A stretch of 64,000 nt of DNA, taken from Plazaster borealis (lineage: Eukaryota > Echinodermata > Asteroidea > Forcipulatida > Labidiasteridae). Shown here piece by piece: positions 11,754-22,416 of this stretch. The translations under genes and the position numbers were made by a program. Each line of letters starts with the position of its first letter. Position 1 is the first letter of the stretch. The notes below the pieces were generated by a model. It did not search any database. It saw only the letters and a list, made by a program, of their open reading frames with translations, and had not been told where the DNA came from. The stretch spans positions 19,488,135 through 19,552,134 of the forward strand of contig CM037462.1 in NCBI GenBank assembly GCA_021014325.1, in the 5' to 3' direction.

Positions 11754-12048
11754 ATGAGTCCATACTTGTCTTGTCTTCATGATCCGTCAATATTGATCCT
11801 CATGCTATCCCCTGATGCGATTGTTAAAGAATGGAGCTGATTGCTGCCAATGAAAATAATCAAACAGTTAACCTTCATTCATCATAGAAGACCTTTCAAG
11901 GGTTTTAAGGCATTGCATGGTGAGTTATCAATGTATATTCGGTTTGCGGTGACACCATGTGTATATCTACTTTGTTGTGTAGATTTTGTTCTTTGAGAAC
12001 TTGTCTTGCTATTCATTCTATTGCCGCGGAGAGGACTTTTTTCATACA

Positions 12049-12110
12049 CAGTGGCGTAACCAGACAATTTCATTTGGGAGGGGGAAGCTTGACGGCAAAG
12101 ACATTATTAT
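12049..12110 (+). mobile_element. Terminal fragment of the CAGTGGCGTAAC hAT-like family (F3)
   Basis: CAGTGGCGTAACCAG followed by a G-rich segment matches the left ends of F1 and F2. No opposite end is seen before the SINE at 12186, so only a scrap survives. Confidence 0.5.
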
Positions 12111-12185
12111 GTTTTTTGATAATTACCAATCACTTTGTCGTTAACTTTCATCATCATCATCGAGATTCTACCTGCACGTGGAAGT

Positions 12186-12592
12186 GTCGTGGCCGAGCGG
12201 TTAAGAGCACCGAATTCAAACTCTGGTGTTTCTGATCAGCAGGATGTGGGTTCGAATCCCCAGCCGTGACACTTGTGTCCTTAAGCAAGACACTTAACCA
12301 TTGCTTCGTCCTTCGGATGGGACGTAAAGCCATTGGTCCCATGTGTTGTGTAACGCATGTAAAAGAACCCAGTGCACTTGTCGCAAAGAGAAGGGGTTCG
12401 CCCCGGTGTTCCTGGTTGTGGCTGCTGAATGCGCCGTAGCACCTTTTAAAAAACATTATAAGGTGCTACATAATTGGGTCTCATAATTCATAACTTCAAT
12501 AACCCATCTTTCTGTTTAAAGTATATACTAAGCGCCTTGAGTACCTTGTTTGGTAGATACGTGCGCTATATAAGACTTCAATATTATTATAT
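12186..12592 (+). mobile_element. tRNA-derived SINE, ~407 bp, near full length
   Basis: The head (12186-12270) is tRNA-like. It has an A box TGGCCGAGCGG, a B box GGTTCGAATCC, and GTCGTGG pairing with CCGTGAC in the acceptor stem with two wobble pairs. The spacing implies a long variable arm, as in tRNA-Ser or tRNA-Leu. A central domain follows (near 12283-12420; AAGACACTTAACCATTGCTT, then GGATGGGACGTAAAGCC), as in long deuterostome SINEs with a conserved core. The tail at 12530-12592 (AAGCGCCTTGAG, GCGCTATATAAG, then ATT repeats) resembles LINE-derived SINE ends. RNA polymerase III would transcribe it. Confidence 0.8.
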
Positions 12593-12900
12593 ATTATCAT
12601 GTTATTCTTGTATCAGCCATTTTTAGGCCTTTTCTTGCCACATCACAAATATTTCAAAAATCTTTCGTAATACCAACAACCCCGATACTTCATTCTTGTG
12701 AGGGCAGTACACCTCCTTGAGGGAAATTAAAAATATTGGAAAACTCCAAGGTGGACCGAGGGGCATCATGGAGACAAAGTCCCTTGCCTATGTGACGTAT
12801 CCGACCGGTAGCACTATGCGACCTAAAGTCAATCTCCTTCTTTACAACAAACAAGCTACCACCTTTTCACATTTAAAGACTCTAAAAACATTTTTTGTTC
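12593..12900. other. Intergenic DNA, nothing recognised
   Basis: The 74-residue ORF at 12717-12941 has no recognisable features and runs into a repeat tail. Confidence 0.4.
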
Positions 12901-12929
12901 AAGTCATCATACATGTAGTTTTTCTTGTT

Positions 12930-13008
12930 TTGGTCTGCTGAGCGCTGACAGACTTTCTCCTGAAGGTCTTAGGCGCCTTTTAAAAACAGTTATTATTATT
13001 ATTATTAT
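12930..13008 (+). mobile_element. SINE/LINE 3' tail fragment ending in (ATT)n
   Basis: GGTCTGCTGAGCGCTGACAG, then GGCGCCTTTTAAAAACAGTT and ATT repeats, has the layout of a SINE or LINE 3' end. No 5' part was found. Confidence 0.45.
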
Positions 13009-13105
13009 GATGAAATTCTTCCAAAGATCATGCCAATGGGAAATTTAATCATGGAGAAAATTGCGGTGCAAGAATGCCCCAAGGCAAACCTTCCGAGAAA
13101 CAGAC

Positions 13106-13206
13106 AACACGTCTTAGAGATACATCATGTAATATAACGTCTTAAAGATACATCATGAATTATAACGTCTTAAAGATACATCATGAATTATAACGTCTTA
13201 AAGATA
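13106..13206. repeat. Minisatellite, 28-bp unit, ~4 copies
   Basis: The unit TAACGTCTTAAAGATACATC (plus ATGAATTA) is repeated head to tail about four times, the outermost units being the most diverged. Confidence 0.8.
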
Positions 13207-13309
13207 TATTATTACATCATGTGTTTGCGCAAGAGTACTTGGCTCACATTCACAATTAACAATGTTCACTTATTCTGAAATTTGACATTTGTGGTACTTT
13301 GTATTTTTA

Positions 13310-13386
13310 TTCATAATGTTTATGGATTGTGTAATTTTCCATACGAGGACAATACAGTTTTATTTAATTGAATTGAAATGAATTGA
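13310..13386 (+). mobile_element. LINE 3' end fragment with (AATTG)n tail
   Basis: CGAGGACAATACAGTTTTAT followed by AATTGAATTG-type pentanucleotides has the same layout as the tail of the LINE at 32842-34245. Only the terminal part remains, as expected from 5' truncation during target-primed reverse transcription. Confidence 0.5.
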
Positions 13387-13576
13387 CTTAAAGAAGTTTG
13401 TTTGATGAGCTGAGTCTGATAATCAATTTGAATGTTCAATGTTCTTTCTCCAGATACATGATAACTTTGTTTCATAATCATTAAATGAAAAATATAACAT
13501 CCCATGATTAGGATATAAACAAAGCTAATTTTACAAAATCAATCTGAATCGGTGTAGCCCATCTTATGCCATACTG

Positions 13577-13652
13577 AGGAAAACCCCCGGATTTGAACCC
13601 GCGACCTAGTAAATTTCCAAGCCGCTTGACCACCGAGCTTGCCATGCTGGTT
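13577..13652 (-). mobile_element. tRNA-like SINE head, minus strand
   Basis: On the minus strand it reads GCTCGGTGGTCAAGCGGCTT, then CGCGGGTTCAAATCCGGGGG: an A-box-like TGGTCAAGCGG and a B box GGTTCAAATCC about 30 nt apart. It does not fold as a complete functional tRNA, so a SINE head is preferred over a tRNA gene. Confidence 0.55.
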
Positions 13653-14219
13653 CATTTCCTATAAAGCAATTACGACGAAGTGTAATAAAACATGGTTGTT
13701 TAGTTAAAACGGAAACATCTTGAATTGTTATACATTTCTAAAAGAGAGAATACGTCTTTAAAAAGCTGATCAATTAATTTCCTCCAGGAAAAACATGGAG
13801 AAAAACATTTATATAACTAAGGTTTACTCTTTGTTCTGCCATCCGTCTATCATTAATTCCCTCGCAGCGGGCCCCGCCCATTTACTCTCAATATTTACTG
13901 TAGAATGGATAGAGGATATAGGTGCGATTTGGTCAGTGCATCATTGCGTTGGCTCTATCCTACTGACAGCTTACCCGTATATAAGAGGCAACACAAAACC
14001 CCTTCCTCATCCATATCTTCATTAGATAGCAGGACGAGCAACGTGACCGCTGAATTTAATAGACTCCTCGTTATCTCTTCTTAACTTAATTAAAACAGTG
14101 AAGACAATCTTGAAGGCATCACAAGGTTCTTGCATTCAATACGATCACAGTGTTACTGTAAGTATATACTGCAGATTTATTTCAATATTGCTGTAGAAAA
14201 CCGGGTAAACATATGACTG
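13653..14219. other. Intergenic DNA, nothing recognised
   Basis: The 76-residue ORF at 13795-14025 shows no domain and lacks a credible gene context. Confidence 0.4.
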
Positions 14220-14223
14220 TTAA

Positions 14224-14588
14224 AGGCACTGAACACGTTTGGTAATTGTCAAAGACCAGTGTTCTCACTTGGTGTATCCCAACATATGCATAAAATAACA
14301 AGCCTGTGAAAATTTGGGCTCAATTGGTCATCGAAGTTGCAAGAAAATGATGAAAGAAAAACACCCTTGTTGTACAAATTGTGTGCTTTCAGATAGGAAT
14401 AAAAGGCTTCTTGCAAGAAGTTGTTATTATTTTAGTGAGAAATTACCTCTTTCTCAAAAACTATGTTACTTCAGAGGGAGTCGTTTCCTACAATATTTTA
14501 TACTATTAACAGCTCTCCGTTGCTTATTACCAAGTAAGTTTTTATGCCAATATTTGTTTTGAGTCATTACCAAACGTGTACGATACCT
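14224..14588 (+). mobile_element. TTAA MITE, family A, subfamily 2 (copy A4)
   Basis: TTAA flanks at 14220-14223 and 14589-14592; ends AGGCACTGAACACG and CGTGTACGATACCT. Marks of subfamily 2: TTTCCTACAATA in the middle, TTGTTTTGAGTCATTACC near the right end, and GATACCT at the terminus. Confidence 0.8.
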
Positions 14589-14592
14589 TTAA

Positions 14593-16357
14593 ATAACCAT
14601 TGAGTGCGTTTGGACAAACTTTTCAATCCTATGAAGTTTTAAGATCATGTAACAGTTTGGTTGTGGAATATAGGAAAGCGAGTAAATGTTTGCCAAAGAG
14701 GCTGCTGTTATTTTCAGTACAGCTGTGACTGTAAGCGGACTTTCAAATAAATACCCCTTGTACACAGATATGCATATGATGATGAAGTTTCGTTGTGAAA
14801 AATATGCATTCAAGTCAAGGGTTTTGGAAAAAAGACGATTTGTGTATATTCGTCACCTCGCCAAGCAGTACCAGTAATTTACACTGTGCAATATTGTCAA
14901 TTGCTTGTATTGATAAAATCAAAATATGATCAATCTAAAAAGAAAATTACTAAAAAGTAAAAACATGACTTACAAATTGAAATGTGCACTTTCTAATTGA
15001 AAGCTATTCTTTAAAAAAAAATCAATCTCACCTTTTTGTTGTTTATTATTTATTTGTTTATTCTTTGTTTATTTGTGTGGCAACTCCCGCCAGTGATTGT
15101 CTCATTTTACTACGAGAGCCGTCACATTGAATCCATTTTATGATTTTTTTATCATTCACATTGACATTCCTTGTTACACGCATATAGCCCTACTGATGAT
15201 AAACCTTTTAGCCACGACGAAATAAGCTTTTAAACAGTAAACACGTTAATTTGGTTAATTTGACTAATGCATTACATTACGTAACAAGACATCTTTACTC
15301 GAGATTAATGATGAGCCACTCGCTCGGAAATGTGTTGCCAATGTGGAACCATACGACATACAGAAACTTCGCATACCGTAAACACCACTGTAAAACATTT
15401 CCAGTAACCTTACGTTGGTTTACCAGGTATGCATTGGTGACAATTACAGTGAAATTTATTTCACGGGTATTGTTTAAAAAACAACAACCAATATTCACAA
15501 CATAAAATGGTCATTGATTATATCGTGGTCACACTAATAAAAACTGTCATTGGGTAGGATAAATTTTTTCGGTTTATTTACGTTACATTACGGTATCCGT
15601 AAATCAGCATTAAAAATCAATAGGCCTATCACAGAAAAAGTGTTTTTTCAAAAAAAATCCGTTTTTTAATTTTTAGGAATACGTTTTGTTATGCCTTTTG
15701 CCTTGCATTATCTTGTTACAAACATGAACCTCTTTATTAGCACTTTTGAATGTGTTCGAGTTGAAGTGGAGCTTGGTAGCCCTAGATCGTGTTAATTTTA
15801 ACTTAAATTTCAAAGAACATTCTTTAAAAGCTCACTTAATTAAATTTCAGTCAGCAAACCAAAGCTTTAGCAATCTGATGTCACAAAGTACTTTCCAATC
15901 TGGAGAGTATTGTCATTCATTTCTCTCACAAGATCTTCAGTCCATTTACATCAGTTGTCATGCATTTTTATCAATTTTCCGGTTTATGGTAAAGAATACT
16001 AGGTCATATTCTTTTGTCTGATGGATTGTTTGCCCGGTAAAGATGAAATAAAAGTATGAATGAACAAAGGGATTATTTCTGAACGTATTTTCATAAATCC
16101 AGTCAATAAATTCACGTATAGATGTTTTGGAATGGTTTTTGTCTCTCGAATTCTACTGCATCGATAGGTAATTTTACATTTATGGCCTTCGAGAAGGAAA
16201 TTAATTTCCACCATTTAGGTTTTAGATACAGCCGATTTAGACAACAAGTTTAGACACAATATCAGCTATAAGGGCCTATATGTAACATACTTGTATATAG
16301 ATATAATACATCAGTGGTTTTCGGAAGAATATTTTCCTGTAGTTTTCAATAATACAC
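14593..16357. other. Intergenic DNA, nothing recognised
   Basis: Overlapping short ORFs on both strands (for example 15251-15505 + against 15295-15498 -) show no family resemblance. No RNA gene or repeat was recognised. Confidence 0.45.
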
Positions 16358-16384
16358 TATGGTGGCCCTGAAGGGACATCAAAC

Positions 16385-16700
16385 ATATATATTTACGTGA
16401 ATATTTACGTAAATATTCACGTTTTTTGCCCAAATTCGCAAATATTTGCGATTGGGCCACACATCGTGAATATTCACGTAAATATTTACGTGAATATTCA
16501 CGATTGTGACCCAAATCGCAAAATATGCACGTGAATTTTTACGTAAATATTCACGATTTGTACCCCCAAACCGTGAATATTCACTTAAATATTTACGTGA
16601 ATATTCACGATTTGTGCCCCAAACGCAAATATTTACGTGAATATTTACGTAAATATTCACGGTTTGTGCCCAAGTCGCAAACCCAGTCATCCGTGAACCG
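16385..16700. repeat. Left subterminal array of CGTGAATATTTACG palindromes
   Basis: Self-complementary units (TTACGTAAATATTCACG and variants) alternate with spacers reading TTTGTGCCCCAAATCGCAAA or similar. ORFs on both strands rich in NIHVNIYVN are a by-product of the repeat. Confidence 0.85.
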
Positions 16701-17094
16701 TGAATATTGAAGCTAGCCGCGTATTGGGCCAGAGTTTCCATCAGGAAAATTATAATCCATGCAGTTCAAGGCGGTAACATTTCTGTCTGCCCCTTAATTC
16801 TTTTTAATTTGAGCGAATTTTGTATAATCTTTCTTTATTAGTATAATTGTTTTTAGAATTCTGAAAAAACATATATCACCGAGCATACTTGAAAGTAGAA
16901 TTATATTAATTATTTGGCTGACCAATTAGTGAGTAGGCCCATACTCCGCCACAATTAAGACCTCATCACAGACCAACACACAACTGTTGAAAAACTTGCA
17001 TTTACCCGAAAGTAAATGTACCCTTATTGTTGCAAAAAAAGATGACATTTTATTTCATAATTTCATAATCAGGAACCCTTAGCTGTTCACAACC

Positions 17095-17876
17095 ATGCTA
17101 TACAGCAGGTTACGGAGTATACGGTCATCGACAATAAACTAAAATGGAGCAGCAACACTCAATTGCTGTGTGGTAAAGCAAACCAAAGGCTCTATTTCCT
17201 CAGAAAATTAAAAGAGTTTAATGTAGATAACCGTATCTTGGTTCTTTTTTATCGGTCTTTGATTCAAAGCATTCTTAGTTTTAGTTTTATCAGTAATTTT
17301 GGGAATCGCTCAGCGCATAATACGTAAAGACCTCCCCTCAATAAGTTCTCTCTATGACAAACAGGTTCTGTTAAAAGTTCATAAGATAATGCATGACCCC
17401 TCACACCCTTTGCACAGTTGTTTTTTATTCAATAGATCAGGTGTCCGTCTCCATGTCCCACGTACCTCCCATTGTCGCTCCAGACAATCATTTGTTCCCA
17501 ACGCCATTCATACCTTTAACGCTACTGCTCAGAGGGGCATTAACTTATAGTGTTTTTTCCTCCCTTTGCCCACTGAGCTTGCTTAACCCCAGATGTCCTG
17601 TTCCTTTTTTCATCCTATTGTGATGTATCTTTTTGTTTGTTTATGTTTTTTTTATAATGCAGTAATTTGTTGTTCACTGTACTTGCCCGTTCATATTGTA
17701 TTTTCGTATTTTAATGCTAGTCTTTTGCTGTTCGTTGTACTCCACGCCTACATATTATGTTATTGTTAAGCATATACATGTAATGTTTAGTTTTTACAAA
17801 TTTTCCAGTGGAAATCGAATTTCTATATTTGTTAATGTGGACAATAAATGCTATCTATCTATCTATCTATCTATAT
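17095..17876 (+). mobile_element. LINE 3' fragment inside the foldback, (CTAT)n tail
   Basis: In the frame near 17120-17290 the translation reads NKLKWSSNTQLLCGKANQRL and then YFLRKLKEFNVDNRILVLFY, a C-terminal reverse-transcriptase segment. It continues in another frame (17299-17550) with DLPSISSLYDKQVL and VPRTSHCRSRQSFVPNAI, as in the end of CR1/Rex/Jockey-type proteins. An internal deletion and frameshift join the two parts near 17300. The 3' end has AATAAATG followed by about seven CTAT units (17848-17876). The 5' part is lost. Confidence 0.75.
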
Positions 17877-17886
17877 AGGCTATCAG

Positions 17887-18082
17887 GCTAATCTGACAGA
17901 CCACACCACTGGGCACACTCAAGTTTGGAGGTGGCTAATTCCGATCACTCATTAATCCTAATTATAGCCGCTAGAACACAAGAAGAGGGCGTGTATTCCA
18001 GCGGCTAATTAGGTATTAATTAGTGATCCGAATTAGCCACCTCCAAAATTAAGTGTGCCCAGTGGTTTGGTCTGTCAGATTA
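17887..18082. mobile_element. Palindromic MITE inside the foldback
   Basis: AATCTGACAGACCACACCAC and GGAGGTGGCTAATTCCGATC at the left are mirrored at the right (GATCCGAATTAGCCACCTCC and GGTTTGGTCTGTCAGATTA). Arms of about 85 bp flank a short centre. Confidence 0.75.
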
Positions 18083-18479
18083 TGGAATAACAATTCTTCT
18101 TTTACACAACAAGGGTACACTTACTTTGTACACTCCCACAAAGGGATTTACACATGGTTGTACCCGCAAGTTTACTATTTATTTATAGTTATTTCTTACT
18201 TTGTTACAGTTGTGCATTATGGTCTCGGATGTGTTAATTGTGGGGTTTAAGAACTCACTAATTAATCAGCCAATTAATCAAATTCTACCTTCAAGTATGC
18301 TCAGTGATATGTTTTTCAGATTTCTGAAAACAAATATACTAATAAAGAAAGATTATAACAAATTTCGCTCAAATTAAAAATAATTAATGGGGAGACAGAA
18401 ATGTTACCGCCTTGAATCCGCGGATGGAAATTCTGGCCCAATACGCGGCTAGCTTCAATATTCACGGTTTACGGATGAC

Positions 18480-18785
18480 CGGGTTTGCGACTTGGGCACA
18501 AACCGTGAATATTTACGTAAATATTCACGTAAATATTTGCGATTGGGTGCACAAATCGTGAATATTTACGTAAACATTTGTGATTGGGGCACAAATCGTG
18601 AATATTCACGGTTTTGGAGTACAAATCGTGAATATATTTACGTAAAAATTCACGTAAATATTTTGCGATTTGGGGCACAATCGTGAATATTCATGTAAAT
18701 ATTTACGTGAATATTCACGATTTGTGCCCCAATCGCAAGTAATTACGTGAATATTTGCGAATTGGGGCAACAACGTGATAAATAT
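18480..18785. repeat. Right subterminal array of CGTGAATATTTACG palindromes
   Basis: This mirrors the left array in inverted order, with the same GTGCCCCAATCGCAA spacers, and has diverged in unit number and spacing. Confidence 0.85.
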
Positions 18786-18815
18786 ATATGTTTGATGTCC
18801 TTCAGGGCCACCATA

Positions 18816-19801
18816 CTATACACCCAACCTGAGAAATTTGCATTAAAATAGGTGGTATCCTTTTAGTGAAAATGACGAAAAGCGATTTACGATAATTATG
18901 TCTGGGATGTTGTGCACTTTCCTAACGGGCATATTCCGATTGTGGCAATCGAAATAAGCAAAGGTGATTTGTGTCTTCGAATACTATTTATCGACTTTGA
19001 CATTATTTCAGATGGAGACATTTCTCTTGAGTATTGCTATACTGTAGAGTAGCAAGAACTTTATGATCAGTGAGCTTCCAGATTCAAAACTATGAGCAAT
19101 TCTTCTTTTCGATATGACCAATCCTGCACTTTGTCTTTAAATGAACATTTATAAATTATGGATACATCGTGAAGGATCCTTTGCCAAGTTTGTTTCATAA
19201 ATGTTCAATTGGACATTTATAAAACAAAGGTTTTCCTTCATAACAGCAAGTGTTGAACTAACAAATGCTGCACACACAACGAAGACATTTAGTTAACTTG
19301 CAGGCCTGGAAATTCATTTTTGCGAGGGTAAGGCCATTTTCATTTGGCAAAGAGTACTTCCATTGGAAACACTCGTCTATGGAACACTCGTGAATTCAAG
19401 GGGCACCAAGGCCGGCCAAGAACAGGGCGGCAACAGAGGTCACGAACTCCGTAGCCTCTGTAATTGCAGGCGTGACTTGACGGAACTCACTGGGCTGGGG
19501 AATGCCGGGCACTGCTATCCGTTAGCGATTGGGAATGATTTCTTGTGAATAAAACACGAGCTTGTTTTGAACAAAATCGCTCAATTGGTACTCTAACCTC
19601 CCTGTGTGCAGACGTGATCGCGGAGGCATTTGTCTCCATCTCCTGGCCATTGCCTTGGTTCCCCCTTTTTTGTAGAAAATGACACGTCCCTCAGTATAAC
19701 CTTTACCATAAGGGCAGTAAACCCTGACTTTGCTTGTGTGTGTATGTGACAATACTTTTCCGCACAACAAGTCACATCACAAAGGGATAACAAATCCGTG
19801 T
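18816..19801. other. Intergenic DNA, nothing recognised
   Basis: Short ORFs at 19363-19548 (+) and 19593-19913 (-, running into MITE A5) show no recognisable protein features. Confidence 0.4.
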
Positions 19802-19805
19802 TTAA

Positions 19806-20171
19806 AGGCACTGAACACGTTTGGAAATTGTCAAAGACCAGTGTTGTCACTTGGTGTATCCCAACATATGCATAAAATAACAAGCCTGTGAAAATTTGGG
19901 CTAAATTGGTCATCGAAGTTGCAAGAAAATGATGAAAGAAAAAACACCCTTGTTGTACAAATTTGTGTGCTTTCAGATAGGAATAAAAACTTCGTGCAAG
20001 AAGTTTTTATTATTTAAGTGAGAAATTACCTCTTTCTCAAAAACTACGTTACTTCAGAGGGAGTCGTTTCCTACAATGTTTTATACTATCAACAGCTCTC
20101 CTTTGCTTGTTACCAAGTAAGTTTTTATGCTAATATTTGTTTTGAGTCATTACCAAACGTGTACGATACCT
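19806..20171 (+). mobile_element. TTAA MITE, family A, subfamily 2 (copy A5)
   Basis: TTAA at 19802-19805 and 20172-20175; carries TTTCCTACAATG and CGATACCT. It is close in sequence to A4 and A8. Confidence 0.8.
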
Positions 20172-20175
20172 TTAA

Positions 20176-21080
20176 CACATTCTTTTTTCAAAATTGTGGT
20201 TGGGTGGGTCATAAGAAATAACTGAAAATCGAAAAGCAGTTTACAATTGAAATAAGAAACAAACCCAACATATTTTTAAGTTGAAAAATAGCCAGCAGTC
20301 TTTTCCATATCCTCTGTCTTGTCTGTAATGTCAGTGCCGTCTATTGTTATCAGTCAACCTTGTTTCGATAGCAAATTTTGGTGCCTGCATGTGCACTGCT
20401 TAATGCTAAATAGCAAACAATTCCTCAACTACAAAGCTGCATATTGGAAGCCAGTTAAAGCCATTGAATATGCCTGGGCTGGGAGAACACTGATCTTTCT
20501 TTGTTCTCCAGTGTAAGGTTTATTAAACAGTCTGTCAATGCTTTACAAATCGAAAGTTGGGGTGGGTGGGTGGTTCAAAACAAATTCGAAACAAGATCGA
20601 CGATTGTAAACATTGGTATCTGAATGGCTCCTAAGTCAACCAAAATAATAAATACCGATTGTGCCGAAATACTTCCCAAGCCATGAAACTGTCGTACCCC
20701 AAAAGCGATTATTACACATCCAGCTTTTGTTTTTTTCATATAAGTGTTAAATTGAGTGATTCGACCGTGTGTCACGAGAAACGAATCATTCAATCTCAAA
20801 CTCGTTATCAGGAAAATAAAATCCATTACGTTTCTGAATGAAATATTACAAATCAATCAGTGTTTTAATCAATCAATCAACGCGTAGATAGTTCTGCTTC
20901 AATCATCCTCGATTGCTGAATCTACACCAATCAGCTTATTATTCCCACACATGCCACTTAATGCACGAAATGTGCATTGACGGGGGCTGGGTGCTCAGTA
21001 AATCCACGAAGCGAATTCATACAGTGTTCTTATCGTATGAAAGTATCAAAGAAAAGTTGCCTGTAGGTTATGTTCACAGC
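20176..21080. other. Intergenic DNA, nothing recognised
   Basis: ORFs at 20575-20856 (-) and 20913-21173 (+) have no family resemblance; the second runs into the GGTGTTAAA repeat block. Confidence 0.4.
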
Positions 21081-21084
21081 AACA

Positions 21085-21235
21085 ACTGGGGTGTTAAATT
21101 TAACAACCCCGGTGTTACTAGAGGACATCACCAAGAATGTTCACCGGTGTTAAAATTGTGGGTGTTATTTTAACATTTTGGTGTTATTCTTTACACCCAT
21201 GGTGTACTGACACACCCATGGGTGTAAACAGAGCT
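21085..21235. repeat. Cluster of GGTGTTAAA/TTTAACACC motifs
   Basis: GGTGTTAAATTTAACAACCC, then repeated GGTGTTA, and ACACCCATGGTGT and ACACCCATGGGTGT form overlapping short palindromes. The pattern resembles the larger GTGTT cluster at 26370-27058 and may be a related repeat-rich MITE. Confidence 0.5.
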
Positions 21236-21479
21236 GCAAACTCTCCCTGATTCTGCAGAAAGTTCCCTGAAAATTAACCAATCTTTCCATGCTCTGATGA
21301 ACAAATTTGACAATCTCCTTGATTATTATGGAAACGTTTTCCCTATTACGTTGAATGGAATTCTAAATATCTCCCTGATTGTTGTACAAAATCTCCCTCA
21401 TTGCAAGAAGCAAATGTTGGCATCTCTGGTGTAATAATGACATCACCAAAAGTATGATATTTGGTTTTACCCGTACACC

Positions 21480-21640
21480 GATGTGTGTAAAGCACTGTAT
21501 ACTCAGTACTTTCCCGAGTCCTGTGAAAAAAAATCACAGGCATATTACTCGGGTGGGATTCGAACCCACGACCTTTGCCATTCTAGAGCAGATGTCTTAC
21601 CAACTAGACCACCGAGATTGCCCGGTAGCTAGAGGCAGTT
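21480..21640 (-). mobile_element. tRNA-derived SINE, minus strand
   Basis: On the minus strand the head has an A box TGGTCTAGTTGG and an exact B box GGTTCGAATCC, with CTCGG/CCGAG pairing at the ends. The body follows with a TGTGATTTTTTTTCACA hairpin and a CTCGGGAAAGTACTGAGTAT segment. The acceptor stem breaks down after five pairs, so a functional tRNA gene is unlikely. Confidence 0.65.
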
Positions 21641-21704
21641 CGTCCCCGCTGCTAAAATATAGGATTCTGAAGCTAATCAGTGGATACCAACAAGAGTGTT
21701 TGTA

Positions 21705-22039
21705 ACATTGGTAAGAGTAAAAATGTAAATGTTCACAGATTCACACATAACTTACGTGGTATAAAGATGGTTATGATGGGAAACTCCCTTTGAAATATTG
21801 TTGCTATTAAATGCTATAGTTTTTGAGAAATGAGTGAAACAATTAGTTTTTATCTCATGAGTCAAAAACTCGATGTTTGAAAACAGTGAAAACACTTGAG
21901 GTTTTTCCCCACTTTTATTCTGGTGATTGCAATGACCGATTTAGCTTAAACTTTCACAGGTTTGTTGTTTTATGTACATGTTGGGATACACCAAGTGAGG
22001 ATACTGGTCTTTGACGTTTACCAAAAGTATATACTGCCT
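21705..22039 (+). mobile_element. TTAA MITE, family B, degraded left end (copy B4)
   Basis: Begins inside the family at ATTGGTAAGAGTAAAAATG and keeps TTCACAGATTCACACATAAC. It ends ACTGCCT beside TTAA at 22040-22043. The left terminus is lost or diverged next to the SINE at 21480-21640. Confidence 0.6.
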
Positions 22040-22043
22040 TTAA

Positions 22044-22416
22044 GGAGAAAATCAAGAAGCGAACTAACAATAAAAACAGCGACCCATCAGACGAACGTTT
22101 TTTGGTATTCCAATTTTCCTGCAGTATTGCCGTACACACCTGCAGTATTATCGTACAAGAACAGTATATCAAGATTGAATATTAATCAACACGTCGCACC
22201 CATCTCAACAAAACCAAAAGACATGTGACAAAATTGTCGTGTCGAACTTTCTCTATAGGTCAACCATTCACTCTGTAAAACTCCCTGGTTAGGATTGACC
22301 CTGATTCCGGGTCCAAGGGGACCTGTCTAGATTTTTAAACCAAATTACGGGTCGCATTGAGAAAGATTCCGGGTAAAAGTGACCCAGAAATGTACCAGAA
22401 TGACATTGTGTTTTGT
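22044..22416. other. Short intergenic stretch, nothing recognised
   Basis: Contains two GATTCCGGGT motifs about 75 bp apart but no gene or clear repeat boundary. Confidence 0.4.

Larger units (their letters stand above)
16358..18815. mobile_element. Foldback (TU-like) element, 2.46 kb with ~570-bp arms
   Basis: The left arm (16358-16932) and right arm (18254-18815) are inverted copies. Both start TATGGTGGCCCTGAAGG, continue ACATCAAACATATATATTTA, hold a subterminal array of CGTGAATATTTACG motifs, and continue inward through AGCTAGCCGCGTATTGGGCC to a TTAATTNNTTGGCTGA segment. Long arms built from subterminal short repeats match the foldback/TU class first described in sea urchins. The middle holds a LINE fragment and a palindromic MITE rather than a transposase. 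ATACAC occurs just outside both ends, so the target duplication is uncertain. Confidence 0.85.

Noticed and set aside
12186..12270. Functional tRNA-Ser/Leu gene
   Set aside because: The anticodon arm does not resolve into a clean 5-bp stem and the sequence continues into a SINE body, so a SINE head is the better call.
16379..18686. ORFs rich in NIHVNIYVN and KYSRKYLR on both strands
   Set aside because: By-products of the palindromic CGTGAATATTTACG arrays. Being open on both strands over the same bases is expected from the repeat.
21546..21620. Functional tRNA gene on the minus strand
   Set aside because: Only five acceptor pairs form and a SINE-like body follows. The intact B box alone is not enough.
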